The notes beneath the pieces were generated by a model that was not told the origin of the DNA, did no database searches, and worked only from the letters and a program-made list of their open reading frames with translations. Positions 35,120 through 43,626 of a stretch of 57,479 bases of DNA are shown in pieces. Positions within the stretch are counted from its first letter, which is position 1. The number at the start of each line of letters is the position of its first letter. The stretch is from a candidate division WOR-3 bacterium. GTDB taxonomy: Bacteria > Hydrothermota > Tepidihabitantia > Tepidihabitantales > JBDRVQ01. The position numbers and the translations under genes were made by a program. Location of the stretch: contig JBDRVQ010000008.1 in assembly GCA_039801905.1 (NCBI GenBank), positions 1 to 57,479 of the forward strand. The letters are read 5' to 3'.

Positions 35120-35890
35120 ATGGGGAAGGGATTGCGCCCTTTTGAAAAATTTGCCTTCTACTATGACAGTTTTATGAAAGAACTGGTTGATTACGAGCGC
35201 TGGGTGAATTACACGATAAAAATTTGGCAGAGGGAGGGAAAAGCGGTGAGGAGTGTTTTAGATCTTGCCTGTGGCACCGGTATCCCTTCCCTCCTTTTAG
35301 CAAAAAAAGGGTTTTTGGTCACCGGTTTGGATTCTTCTCCGGAGATGTTGGCGGTCTTTCGGGAGAAGACGAAAGATAAGGGATTAACGGGAAGTTTAAA
35401 GATAGTGTTGGGGGATATGAAAAATTTCTCTCTGCCAGACCGGTTTGATGCCTGCACCTCTTTTTATGATTCCCTAAACTATCTCCTCACCGAGGAAGAT
35501 TTGCGGGGATGCTTCCAATCTGTTTTCCACTCCTTAAACGAGGGGGGGATTTTCACCTTTGATATGAATACCATCTTCTCTCTGGAAAAGATTTGGGATA
35601 ATCAATCCTTCTGGCGGGAGAGTAAAGAACTTTTAACCTTTTGGCGAAACGAATACGATAAGGGAAAAAGGATTTCTACCCTTTACCTCAGATGTTGGGT
35701 CAAGAGTTTGAATGGCGACTTCCTTTATGACTTTGAGGAGATTCATCGGGAACGGGGTTACGAATTGGAAGAGATTGCCGAGGAACTAAAAGCAGCTGGT
35801 TTCTCCGAAATAAAATTCTATCATCACCTCACTTTTCGAAAGCCTTCTTCTGAGACCGCCCGGGTGATGGCGGTGGCGATAAGAGATTAA
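35120..35890 (+). CDS. SAM-dependent methyltransferase (class I)
   Basis: 256 aa. Motif I VLDLACGTGIPSLLLAKKGF (~48-67), motif II GLDSSPEMLAVFREK, then FDACTSFYDSLNYLLTEEDL and GGIFTFDMNT follow the usual class I Rossmann order. The pattern AFYYDSFMKEL at the start and WRESKELL in the middle resemble the small-molecule methyltransferases with Methyltransf_25-type folds. The substrate is unknown. It probably ends the unit begun by the glycosyltransferase. Confidence 0.85.
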   Translation: MGKGLRPFEKFAFYYDSFMKELVDYERWVNYTIKIWQREGKAVRSVLDLACGTGIPSLLLAKKGFLVTGLDSSPEMLAVFREKTKDKGLTGSLKIVLGDMKNFSLPDRFDACTSFYDSLNYLLTEEDLRGCFQSVFHSLNEGGIFTFDMNTIFSLEKIWDNQSFWRESKELLTFWRNEYDKGKRISTLYLRCWVKSLNGDFLYDFEEIHRERGYELEEIAEELKAAGFSEIKFYHHLTFRKPSSETARVMAVAIRD

Positions 35891-35932
35891 TCTCAAAAAG
35901 AGAGAAGTTTTACTAATTAGGAGGTCTTTTAG

Positions 35933-36571
35933 TTAACGGGAATTTTTATTTAGCCAAACTGCTGCCTTTAAGAGTTCTTTAATATCGCCAATGTTATGTT
36001 CCCCCGGGGTAATGACTAAGGTATCACGCAGACCATTTTCTTGAAAGACTTTATGGAGATAACGATTCTCGGAAAGGTTCCAATCTTTTTCCCGAGAGAT
36101 AAGATAGATTAGTTTATCTTTTAATCTCTGCCAGCGGGCAAAGGGCAGGGCTTGGGAATGGGCACACACGGAAATAACCCCCCGAAATTTTTCCGGATGG
36201 AGGAATAAAGTTAAAAGCGCCTGAACGCCCATTGCGGAAAAGCCGTAGAGGAAGACCCGGGAGGAATCAACCGGATAATTTTTTATCAATTTCTCATAGG
36301 TCTTCGTTATATCCTTATCATTTAACCAAAAGTCCCTTCTTTTTTTTGCCTTGTGGCAAGTAGCGAGAACCCAACCGAGGCTATCACCAACCTTTTTCAT
36401 CTCTCTCATATCCTTTTCGGTTGCCCCGGTGCAACTAAGATAGATTAAGGCAGGAGACTTTCCCTTTGCCTTCTTGGGCAGATAGAAGCAATCGGAATCA
36501 GAATCGCAGTGAATCTTCTGGGCAAAGGAGTTGAGAAAGAAGATGGCTAAAAATAAAAAGGTTTGCTTCAT
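35933..36571 (-). CDS. Secreted alpha/beta-hydrolase (esterase/PHB-depolymerase-like)
   Basis: 212 aa. Signal peptide KQTFLFLAIFFLNSFAQ. The nucleophile elbow is GFSAMG (YGFSAMGVQALLTLFLH), the acid is probably in ISREKDWNLSENRYLH, and the His is in TPGEHN near the end, completing a Ser-Asp-His triad. A pair of cysteines early (HCDSDSDCFYLP) may form a disulfide. It overlaps the upstream TMTC-like gene by 4 nt. The substrate cannot be told. Confidence 0.78.
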   Translation of the reverse strand: MKQTFLFLAIFFLNSFAQKIHCDSDSDCFYLPKKAKGKSPALIYLSCTGATEKDMREMKKVGDSLGWVLATCHKAKKRRDFWLNDKDITKTYEKLIKNYPVDSSRVFLYGFSAMGVQALLTLFLHPEKFRGVISVCAHSQALPFARWQRLKDKLIYLISREKDWNLSENRYLHKVFQENGLRDTLVITPGEHNIGDIKELLKAAVWLNKNSR

Positions 36572-38313
36572 CTCTTAATCTCCTTTAGGGCGTTTATCGC
36601 CGGTAAGAAATCGGGCATTATCTTCAGTGCCCTTTGATAAGAAGATTCCGCCCGGGCAAAATCCCCCAAGCGGTGATAGGCAAGACCAAGGTTATAATGG
36701 GCAAGGGTATAATTCGGGTCACTTTTTAATGCCTTTTGAAATTGGATAAGCGCACTGTCAATTTTATTTTGCTTTAAGAAGATTTCTCCTAAGTTATTAA
36801 GGGCAAGGGAGAGGTCTGGCTTTAAGGCAAGTGCCCGGCGAAAACAGGATTCCGCCTTAATTAAATCTCCCAATTCTTGATAGGCAACTCCTAAATTGTT
36901 ATGCATAATGGCATCCGTCGGTTTTAGACGCACCGCCTTCTCGTATTCTTGAATCGCTTCTCTTATCCTTCCCTTCTCTAATAAGGCATTTCCCAAACGG
37001 CCATAACCTTCGGCATCATTTGGTTTTAATTCTACCGCCTTTTTAAACTCGGCAATCGCTTCATCCAATTTTCCCTCTTTGAGATATTTGCCGCCCAGTT
37101 GGATATGGGGGAGATAATTTTTCGGATCTTCCTTTGCCATCACCGCCATTAAGGTAAAGTCGTCTTGATAAATTGGTAGGCGCGACCAGAGGTTAAGAGC
37201 CATCGCCCCGAGATAAAAGAGAATGAAGGGCATAAGGAAACTCCTTTTTGGGAAGTTCCAAAAAGAGAAGAGAAAAAGGGAAAGACCAAGGGTTGGCAAA
37301 TAGAGTAATCTTTCGGAGAGGTAGGAGGCACCAGGCGGGAAGAGATTACAGGCAGGGAGAAGGGAAAAAAGAAAGATTATAGCACCGGTCCTTTTGGCAA
37401 GAGAAGATTTCAATCCGAAAAAGAGAAGGATAAAGAGAGAGAATAGAGCAAAGAAGGTAGGAAAGCCAATTTTGGTAAAGTCAGCAATATCGGAATAGGT
37501 CAGTTTATGAAGAAAGGGGAAGAAGGCAAGGAAGGAATAACGACCGAAACCATTGAGAAATAAGAAAAATCTCTCTTGGAAACTAACCCCGCTCCAGGGA
37601 GTAGAGAAACCTTTCAGGACCAAGAAGCGAATGATGAGATAGATTAAGGTAAGGGAGAAAAGGGAAAGAAGGAAAATTTTCTCTCTTTGCCATTCTCTCT
37701 TGGGAAACAAAATAAGAAAAAGAAGGGGGAAGAATAGGGCATTCTCTTTCGCCAGTAAGGCAAGGAAGAAGAAAAGAGAAGTGGTAAATAGAAAAATACT
37801 TTTTCTCCTTTTCTTGTAGGCAAGAAGGGAGAGAAAGGCGATTAAGAGGAAGATGGTCATTAAAATATCAGTGCGACCGGAAATAAAGGCGACCGATTCT
37901 AAGTGGGTGGGATGGAGGGAAAAGAAGAGGGTGGCAAAGAAGGCGGGGAGAAGAGGAAGGAATTGAGAAAAGAGGAAGAAGGCAAGAAAAATGGTGATGA
38001 GGTTTAAGAGGATATTCGTTAAATGGTAAAAACTGGGGATAAGACCGAAGAGTCTTCTTTCTAAGAAGAAAGTGAGCATCACTAAGGGTCGGTAATAAGA
38101 GTGGGGGACAATCCCTTTCTTTGCTGCCCAATTGGTGAAACTCTGGGTGAAGAGGGGAAGAGGGGAATTTTTTAGGTCTTCATTCTCAACGATTAAGAGA
38201 TAATCATCCCAGACGAAATTATATTTTAATGTTGGGAGATAGATTAAACCCGAAAGGAGAATAAGAAGATAGGGAGAAAATCTTAAAGGAAAAAGAAAGC
38301 CCTTCGGTTTTAT
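36568..38313 (-). CDS. TMTC-like membrane glycosyltransferase with C-terminal TPR repeats; likely AUA start
   Basis: A GTG at 38082 opens a 504-aa frame, but the same frame continues upstream without a stop to 38380 and encodes conserved TMTC-type sequence: a membrane helix PYLLILLSGLIYLP, then YNFVWDDYLLIVEN with the paired acidic residues of GT-C enzymes, then SYYRPLVMLTFF. No ATG, GTG or TTG occurs in that part. The ATA at 38313 overlaps the M14 stop as ATAA, copying the ATGA overlaps elsewhere, with AAAGGCGG upstream. From there the protein is 581 aa: about ten membrane helices, then five to six TPRs (~370-580). Likely protein O-mannosylation-type activity at the membrane. Confidence 0.7.
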   Translation of the reverse strand: MKPKGFLFPLRFSPYLLILLSGLIYLPTLKYNFVWDDYLLIVENEDLKNSPLPLFTQSFTNWAAKKGIVPHSYYRPLVMLTFFLERRLFGLIPSFYHLTNILLNLITIFLAFFLFSQFLPLLPAFFATLFFSLHPTHLESVAFISGRTDILMTIFLLIAFLSLLAYKKRRKSIFLFTTSLFFFLALLAKENALFFPLLFLILFPKREWQREKIFLLSLFSLTLIYLIIRFLVLKGFSTPWSGVSFQERFFLFLNGFGRYSFLAFFPFLHKLTYSDIADFTKIGFPTFFALFSLFILLFFGLKSSLAKRTGAIIFLFSLLPACNLFPPGASYLSERLLYLPTLGLSLFLFSFWNFPKRSFLMPFILFYLGAMALNLWSRLPIYQDDFTLMAVMAKEDPKNYLPHIQLGGKYLKEGKLDEAIAEFKKAVELKPNDAEGYGRLGNALLEKGRIREAIQEYEKAVRLKPTDAIMHNNLGVAYQELGDLIKAESCFRRALALKPDLSLALNNLGEIFLKQNKIDSALIQFQKALKSDPNYTLAHYNLGLAYHRLGDFARAESSYQRALKIMPDFLPAINALKEIKR

Positions 38314-41306
38314 CTTATCTTTACCGCCTTTAATGTTCTCTTCCCAATTTTCACTAAATAAACACCCTTGGGTAAGGATTTACCATTCCAGGTTATCTCT
38401 TCTCTTTCGGGATAAAAAGAAGTGAGGAGCCTTCCGTCAATGGTGTAGATACTTACCGGTTGGTTGATAAGGAAAGAGGGGAGGCGAAGGGTAAGGTTGG
38501 CAGTGAAAGGATTGGGATAGATTTGAAGAGGTGATTTTTTCTCGGCAAGAGGAGAAGTAGTAATCCCGGTGACACCCTGGGTGGTATATTTTATTGCCCT
38601 TTGGGAAATAATCGGTGCCGCACCGCGGTGGTAAGTATTATTATAAAGATAGCAAATCCCAATCTGATTGGTTGGGTCTTCTATGCCAACGGTTGAAGAT
38701 TGGAAATAATTACCGGTCGCGTACTGGACGATAAAGAGATTATCACCGGTTGGGGTGGTAAAGGTGGTATCATAGATGATAATTTCAAATCTCTCCCAGG
38801 AAGTGGAGGGAGAGAAATACCGGATACTGTCATATTCAATAATCATTCGGTGATTTAAGGAATCATAAAGATAGTGAATGCCATAAGGGGCAGAGGAAGG
38901 GACTAGGTCATCCCAGTTTAGGCAAATCATCGCACTGGGGTTGGTGGAAGTGGGGTCGGGTAATGGTTGATTGGTATAAGTAGTGGAAGTTGTCCGGCCC
39001 GGAGCAATCCAGCCATTAGAACAGATTGATAAAGAGTCTACATATCTCTGACCATAATACTTAAAGACAAAGGGCAATTTAATCCTTATCGTCTGGTCAT
39101 CAGAATTTATTGGTAGTCTTATGCCCACTCCCCGAATCTCAAGCCAACTATAGACCGGACATTCTGGATATAAGGTATCGGTATTATCATAAGCCCAATA
39201 CCGAAAGATAGAATCCGGGATTGGGTCGGAGGAGGTAATCTCGCCCACAGTTAAAGAGAAGGTGAGAGAATCGGTGTAGTTCCGACCGATAAATTTTAGT
39301 AGGAAATCAACCCTTCTGCCCCGGGGCGTATTGGGTTGGGCAAATAAAATAAGAGAATCAAGATTCCTTCTGATACTTTCCGGGGGGATTGTGCCGAAGA
39401 AGGCAAGAGAATCAATAAGTTCAATATAAGGGTCATTCTCTTTGATAAAGCCATAAACCGAATCCGCACTTAACCTTCCCAGGTTGGCAACCGAAAGAAT
39501 TAAACCGACCCGCTCTCCAGGGTCAAGCCGACCGTTATTATTCCCCGGGGGTGGGTCCAGGATTTGAACAGTGCTTAGGGTGAGAGAAGGTAGATTGGCA
39601 ACAACCGCCTCAATCGCATCTAAGTCAAAACCAGCAGTGGGATTACTTGTGCCATCGCCATCATCAATGATTCTGATGTACCGACAGGAAGATACCCCAC
39701 CGCGTGCTAGGTCAAAACCACTAGTTCCGGTATCGGAGCCAAGGGATGTCCAAGGTCCATCCATATTCATTGAGACCTCAACCCGATAACCTTCGGGGTC
39801 AGGGTCATCCTCATAAACCGTGAAGTCGTTTCCCGGTCCATTAGTGATTATCTTTCCCATATCAACTATTGTCCAGCCCGCGACGCCGATTGACAACCTC
39901 CTACCATCCCTTCTCTCCAAGGAGAGATTGGTGAAAGAAGAGATGACATTACCATCTTTTAATCGGCACATCGGACAGAAAAATCCGGCAATTGGGGAAG
40001 TAGTATCCGGGACTAAGGGGATATTGACAAAAACCGAAGTGTCCGAAGGGACAGTGATATTGGTAATTGTCTTCGTCTGATAACCAGGACAGACAACTCT
40101 TAAAGAATAGGTACCGGGTAAAAGGAAACGGTGGAAATCACCTAAAAGGGAATCGGTATAAGAGGGCCAATCTATGGGTAGGGGGATGACCATCGCCTTT
40201 AAGGGATGACCGGTTAGGGAGTCATAGACTACTCCTTCAATTCCCCTTTTTGCCATCTGGCACATATAGAGCATCGCTGGAATCTCCCGGTTGGAGATTG
40301 GGTCAATAGAATCTGCGGGTGGGGTCTTAATGATACAAATCTCAACCGACCAGGAGGTGGCACCTAAGGCACCATAGGCGAAATCTTTTGAAGAACCATG
40401 AATCTCATACATTCCATGATAACCCTGAGCATAGGGATAACCGGTGAAATTGTGATAGTTCTGTCCCAGATATTTTAAGGCTAAAGAGTCTCTTGGTTGG
40501 AATGGCGAATAACTCCAGGAATAAGAGATGAAATAGGTGCCAGCGTGGAAACTGGTCCAGTGATAAAAATTATTTCTTAAAGCCAAGTTCCGAAATGCCT
40601 TGGTTTCGGGTTGAGAAAAGGCATTAGGGGAAGAGCCTTCTCCATCCCAGACATAGCCGTAGTCCCGATTTAAGTCAACACCGTTGGCATTTCCCCGGGT
40701 ATTAGAGATATGGCCATCCGGATTGACAACCGGTGAGACCCAGATTTCTCGGGTATTGATAAGATTGGTAATTAAGGGGTCAACACCATAATTTCTGACC
40801 AATCTCAGAATGAAGTTGAAGGGGACCTCGGAGCCGATCTTTTCATCACCGTGGGTATTGCCTTCAAATAAAATTTCCGGTTCGTTCTCCTCTTGGGTTG
40901 GATTATCGGTAATCTTTAAGGCAACAATCCGCCGGCCACCAGCGGAAATGCCTAAGGTTTCCAACTTACAGATATTGGGATTATTGGTGGCGATGATAGC
41001 TAAGGTATCAAGAAATTCCTGATAGGTGTGATAACGGGCATCAGAGAAGTTCTTCTCATAAAAAGAGGTGACATCGGGGATTAAGACCTCATAGGTTAAA
41101 CCCATCTTTTCTAACTCTTTCTCTTTTCCGATTGGGACTTCAACTAAAAGGGCGTTATTATGAGGACCGTTGATGATACAGCCTAAATCTTCCAATGCCG
41201 AGATTTTATCCTTAGGTATGGGAGTTATCTTTAATAAATCATAATGAGTGCCTGCCCAAGAAGTAAGGAAAAGGAAGAGAGAAAAGAAAAAAGTTCTCTT
41301 AAACAT
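38310..41306 (-). CDS. M14 zinc carboxypeptidase, secreted, with C-terminal sorting domain (paralogue 1)
   Basis: 998 aa from the ATG at 41306, which has GGAGG 5 nt upstream; an ATG at 41321 lacks a site. Signal peptide FKRTFFFSLFLFLTSWAG. The M14 domain has the zinc motif NTHGDEKIG, NPDGHISNTRGNANGVDLNRDYG, a third zinc His in WTSFHAGTYFISYSW, and the catalytic Glu in WSVEICI. A carboxypeptidase-regulatory domain, a discoidin-like domain (GWTIVDMGKIITNGPGNDFT) and a beta domain follow, then a sorting domain (LQIYPNPFTANLTLRL, LPKGVYLVKIG). It is a digestive or surface exopeptidase, and has a close paralogue at 49661-52690. Confidence 0.9.
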   Translation of the reverse strand: MFKRTFFFSLFLFLTSWAGTHYDLLKITPIPKDKISALEDLGCIINGPHNNALLVEVPIGKEKELEKMGLTYEVLIPDVTSFYEKNFSDARYHTYQEFLDTLAIIATNNPNICKLETLGISAGGRRIVALKITDNPTQEENEPEILFEGNTHGDEKIGSEVPFNFILRLVRNYGVDPLITNLINTREIWVSPVVNPDGHISNTRGNANGVDLNRDYGYVWDGEGSSPNAFSQPETKAFRNLALRNNFYHWTSFHAGTYFISYSWSYSPFQPRDSLALKYLGQNYHNFTGYPYAQGYHGMYEIHGSSKDFAYGALGATSWSVEICIIKTPPADSIDPISNREIPAMLYMCQMAKRGIEGVVYDSLTGHPLKAMVIPLPIDWPSYTDSLLGDFHRFLLPGTYSLRVVCPGYQTKTITNITVPSDTSVFVNIPLVPDTTSPIAGFFCPMCRLKDGNVISSFTNLSLERRDGRRLSIGVAGWTIVDMGKIITNGPGNDFTVYEDDPDPEGYRVEVSMNMDGPWTSLGSDTGTSGFDLARGGVSSCRYIRIIDDGDGTSNPTAGFDLDAIEAVVANLPSLTLSTVQILDPPPGNNNGRLDPGERVGLILSVANLGRLSADSVYGFIKENDPYIELIDSLAFFGTIPPESIRRNLDSLILFAQPNTPRGRRVDFLLKFIGRNYTDSLTFSLTVGEITSSDPIPDSIFRYWAYDNTDTLYPECPVYSWLEIRGVGIRLPINSDDQTIRIKLPFVFKYYGQRYVDSLSICSNGWIAPGRTTSTTYTNQPLPDPTSTNPSAMICLNWDDLVPSSAPYGIHYLYDSLNHRMIIEYDSIRYFSPSTSWERFEIIIYDTTFTTPTGDNLFIVQYATGNYFQSSTVGIEDPTNQIGICYLYNNTYHRGAAPIISQRAIKYTTQGVTGITTSPLAEKKSPLQIYPNPFTANLTLRLPSFLINQPVSIYTIDGRLLTSFYPEREEITWNGKSLPKGVYLVKIGKRTLKAVKIR

Positions 41307-41334
41307 AAAATCCTCCGCCATTTATAATATGACT

Positions 41335-41362
41335 ATTTTATATTAAAAATCTATTAGGTCAA
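41335..41362 (-). promoter_or_regulatory. Promoter of M14 peptidase 1
   Basis: Minus strand: TTGACC (41362-41357), 16-nt spacer, TAAAAT (41340-41335). The start codon lies 28 nt further with its own Shine-Dalgarno site, so this mRNA has a short leader. Confidence 0.72.
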
Positions 41363-41416
41363 CCATAAATATTATTATCCTGCCTTTAAGGAAATCTATT
41401 GTCCCTTTCCTCCATT

Positions 41417-41444
41417 TTGACAAAAACTTTATTTGGTGGATAAT
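41417..41444 (+). promoter_or_regulatory. Promoter of the 147-aa surface-protein remnant (leaderless)
   Basis: TTGACA (41417-41422), 16-nt spacer, GATAAT (41439-41444), 7 nt to the ATG at 41452. Confidence 0.7.
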
Positions 41445-41451
41445 TAAAGAG

Positions 41452-41895
41452 ATGAATTTAGTGATGACTTTATTGCCAATTTTTCTTTTTACCCAGAATG
41501 TGAGATGGATTTACCGATATGATGGGTCTCCCGTAGATGTAGCACAGTGTTTGGTTTATGGTTCTGATGGCAATATTTATGCGGCTGGGGAGAGTAGAGG
41601 CACCTCTACCTGGGTTGATTTTATTGTGATAAGCCTTGAGCCAACACTGGGGATAGGAGAAAAATCAAGATCCCCAAAATCTTTCACCTTCTCCAAGGAA
41701 GGAATTATTTTAAGTTCTAATCAGCCAATAAAAGTTAAACTTTATAATCTATATGGGAAATTGGTCTTAGAAAAGGAGGTGACTGGTTCGGAGAGAAAAA
41801 TTAAAGAGACCGAAAAGTTACCTCCGGGTATTTACTTCCTTTCTATTTCTTCTGAGGGAAAGGAAGAGAGGAGAAAAATAATAAAGATAAAGTAG
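41452..41895 (+). CDS. Collapsed beta-propeller (SBBP-like) T9SS cargo protein
   Basis: 147 aa. A signal peptide (NLVMTLLPIFLFTQ) is followed by one SBBP-type repeat (VRWIYRYDGSPVDVAQCLVY, GSDGNIYAAGESRGT, FIVISL), then at EPTLG the sequence jumps to a complete T9SS sorting domain (PIKVKLYNLYGKLVLEKEV, LPPGIYFLSISSEG). Proteins of this class usually carry many such repeats before the sorting domain, so this looks like a gene that lost its middle by recombination between repeats. The frame is intact, and the promoter is strong. It may be a mini-protein in use or a recent remnant. Confidence 0.65.
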   Translation: MNLVMTLLPIFLFTQNVRWIYRYDGSPVDVAQCLVYGSDGNIYAAGESRGTSTWVDFIVISLEPTLGIGEKSRSPKSFTFSKEGIILSSNQPIKVKLYNLYGKLVLEKEVTGSERKIKETEKLPPGIYFLSISSEGKEERRKIIKIK

Positions 41896-41933
41896 GGACT
41901 TAGGAAGAGGTTAACTTTTTCTCCTAGCCGAAT

Positions 41934-42184
41934 TAGGCTCCCATTTAGGCTTTGGATTAAGCCTTTGATTAGGCTTGGGATTATACCCTAATTTAGGCTT
42001 CTATTTATCCTTCTCTTTATACCATCTTTTAGACTATTTATTAAATTTTTAATTAAACCCTTTATTAAATCTCCAATTAAATCCGAAATTAAGCCTTTTC
42101 TTAGAACTTCTATTATCTCTTCTATTAAATCCCCGATACCATCCCCTGTATGCTACACCCCATTTTATAAAAAAATACCCCTCC
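41934..42184 (-). repeat. Dispersed 12-nt-array element, copy 3
   Basis: On the minus strand the leader (42184-42126) shares the core GTAGCATACAGGGGATGGTA with the other copies, and sixteen 12-nt units run from 42125 to 41934. The first codon is ATA, not ATG, and unit 12 (41993-41982) carries an in-frame TAG, so this copy does not encode the repeat protein. The leader is slightly diverged upstream (GGAGGGGTATTTTTTTATAA). The rest of 41896-42308 holds nothing else I recognise. Confidence 0.85.
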
Positions 42185-42308
42185 TTTTTTCGGAAAGGTA
42201 GGTTAAATAATTATTGAGTTTGTTCTATTATAAAGTAGTTATAAGAGTTTGTCAACTGCCCGGTTTTTCGCTTGGTCTCCGTTTCAAAACTCTTCTTGTA
42301 ATGACCAA

Positions 42309-43524
42309 CTATATTCCTATCTTCCAGACGATATCCTTATTTATTTCTCCATTGTCATCAATGCCATCTTTGCCTACGCTATAAATTAGAACCCCCTCCG
42401 GAAGAACTTTATAGATATACCCTTTTCCCGTAAATGGGTCAAGAAGAACCTTATCGGTAACTTCTTTTAACTCTTTGGGCAATTTGCCGGTTTTTCTCTT
42501 ATGGATAAAAATCTTTAACCCGAGAATGGTAATCTCCTTCTCCGCTTCAAAGGATTCAGTATTTAGATAGAAAATTTTTGGGTTGGGAACAAAATTTATT
42601 ATCAAAGGCTTAAAAATCCCCATCTTTTCTATCTCTTTTGGGAGATGGTCACAAGCCTCTCTTCCCATAAAGTAGGGATCTCTAACAATCTCAATCTCCC
42701 GTTTCATCAGTTGGAGGGTCTTTAGTTGAATATACCTCCTTATCGGTAAAAGGTTGAGGAGGAAGAAAAAAAATCTTTTCTTGGGAAGATATTCAGAAAA
42801 GTTTTCGGATTGGGAGAGGGAGATATTATTGGAAAGCATTTGTCCAATCAGCGCCTCCCTCATCTCTTCTCTCATTTTTAGGTTTTCAATCGTATTCACC
42901 AAATCTTTCAGGGTATTAAGATCTCCTTTACGGGAAAACTCCTGGATTACCTTTAATGTCTTTCTTAGACTCCTCACTTTGTATAAATGATAAATGAGAT
43001 AGGGTTCCTTTACCATTGAGGCAAGTTTTAAGGCTTTTCCCAAGATTTTAAGGGCAGAATCGCTCTTCCCTTCCTCGGAGATTTTTTTCGCATAAATCCT
43101 TAAAAGAGAAGGGAAATGGGGGGGAGATGGCGAGTTCGTCAATTTCGGTTCGGAACCCTTTCTCATAATCAATGCCAAAATAGAAATGAGGATATTCCGC
43201 TGCCTTTAATAATAGACCAATCGCCTTTATATTATCGCCAGCCACTTTTCGGAATAGGCGCGGGTTTTCTTCATATTCAATACTATCAGCCAGTCTTATC
43301 TCCTCTCTATTTTTCAACTCCGAATGGGCGAGGCTTAATATCTCTTTTGCCTCTTCACTCTCTTGGGTGCGTTTCGGGGCGATTTCCTTTATTGATTTTG
43401 GATAACCTTCTTTTTCCAGGGCGTTAAGCGTCGTTTTAATTTGGTAGTCAAAGAGGAGACTGATAAGGAAATATAAGGAGATAATAATAATCAAGACCAA
43501 AATCACCACCCAACCTTTCTTCAT
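42309..43524 (-). pseudogene. Frameshifted gene for a membrane-anchored protein with a pseudopilin-type C-terminal motif
   Basis: Two overlapping frames form one gene. Frame one (43524 to 43048) starts with a membrane helix (GWVVILVLIIIISLYFLISL) and reads to EIDELAISPP. Frame two, entered at the C7 run (G7 on the plus strand, 43117-43123), continues HFPSLLRIYAKKISEEGKSD to the stop at 42309. One extra C would join them into ~404 aa. The C-terminus (LLDPFTGKGYIYKVLPEGVL then IYSVGKDGIDDNGE) matches a motif common at the ends of type II secretion-like and planctomycete-style proteins. It could be a pseudogene, a sequencing error, or a slippage-controlled gene. Confidence 0.75.
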
Positions 43525-43530
43525 ACTTGA

Positions 43531-43558
43531 ACTATATACTGATTATCGTTTTTGTCAA
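43531..43558 (-). promoter_or_regulatory. Promoter of the frameshifted gene (leaderless)
   Basis: Minus strand: TTGACA (43558-43553), 16-nt spacer, TATAGT (43536-43531), 6 nt to the ATG at 43524. Its good state suggests that the gene behind it is still expressed or was lost recently. Confidence 0.75.
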
Positions 43559-43568
43559 ATCTCCACGG

Positions 43569-43596
43569 TTGACTTTTATCAGAAGTTTGGTAAAAT
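43569..43596 (+). promoter_or_regulatory. Promoter of the TPR protein operon
   Basis: TTGACT (43569-43574), 16-nt spacer, TAAAAT (43591-43596). The chosen ATG is 30 nt further on and has AAAGGGA upstream; a TTG at 43609 would be the leaderless alternative. Confidence 0.72.
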
Positions 43597-43626
43597 AAGG
43601 GAAATTTATTGATAAAGGGAATTCTT

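Noticed and set aside
37868-38131. 87-aa minus-strand ORF before the TMTC-like gene
   Set aside because: It is in another frame over the conserved N-terminus of the TMTC-like gene, whose frame carries the family motifs.
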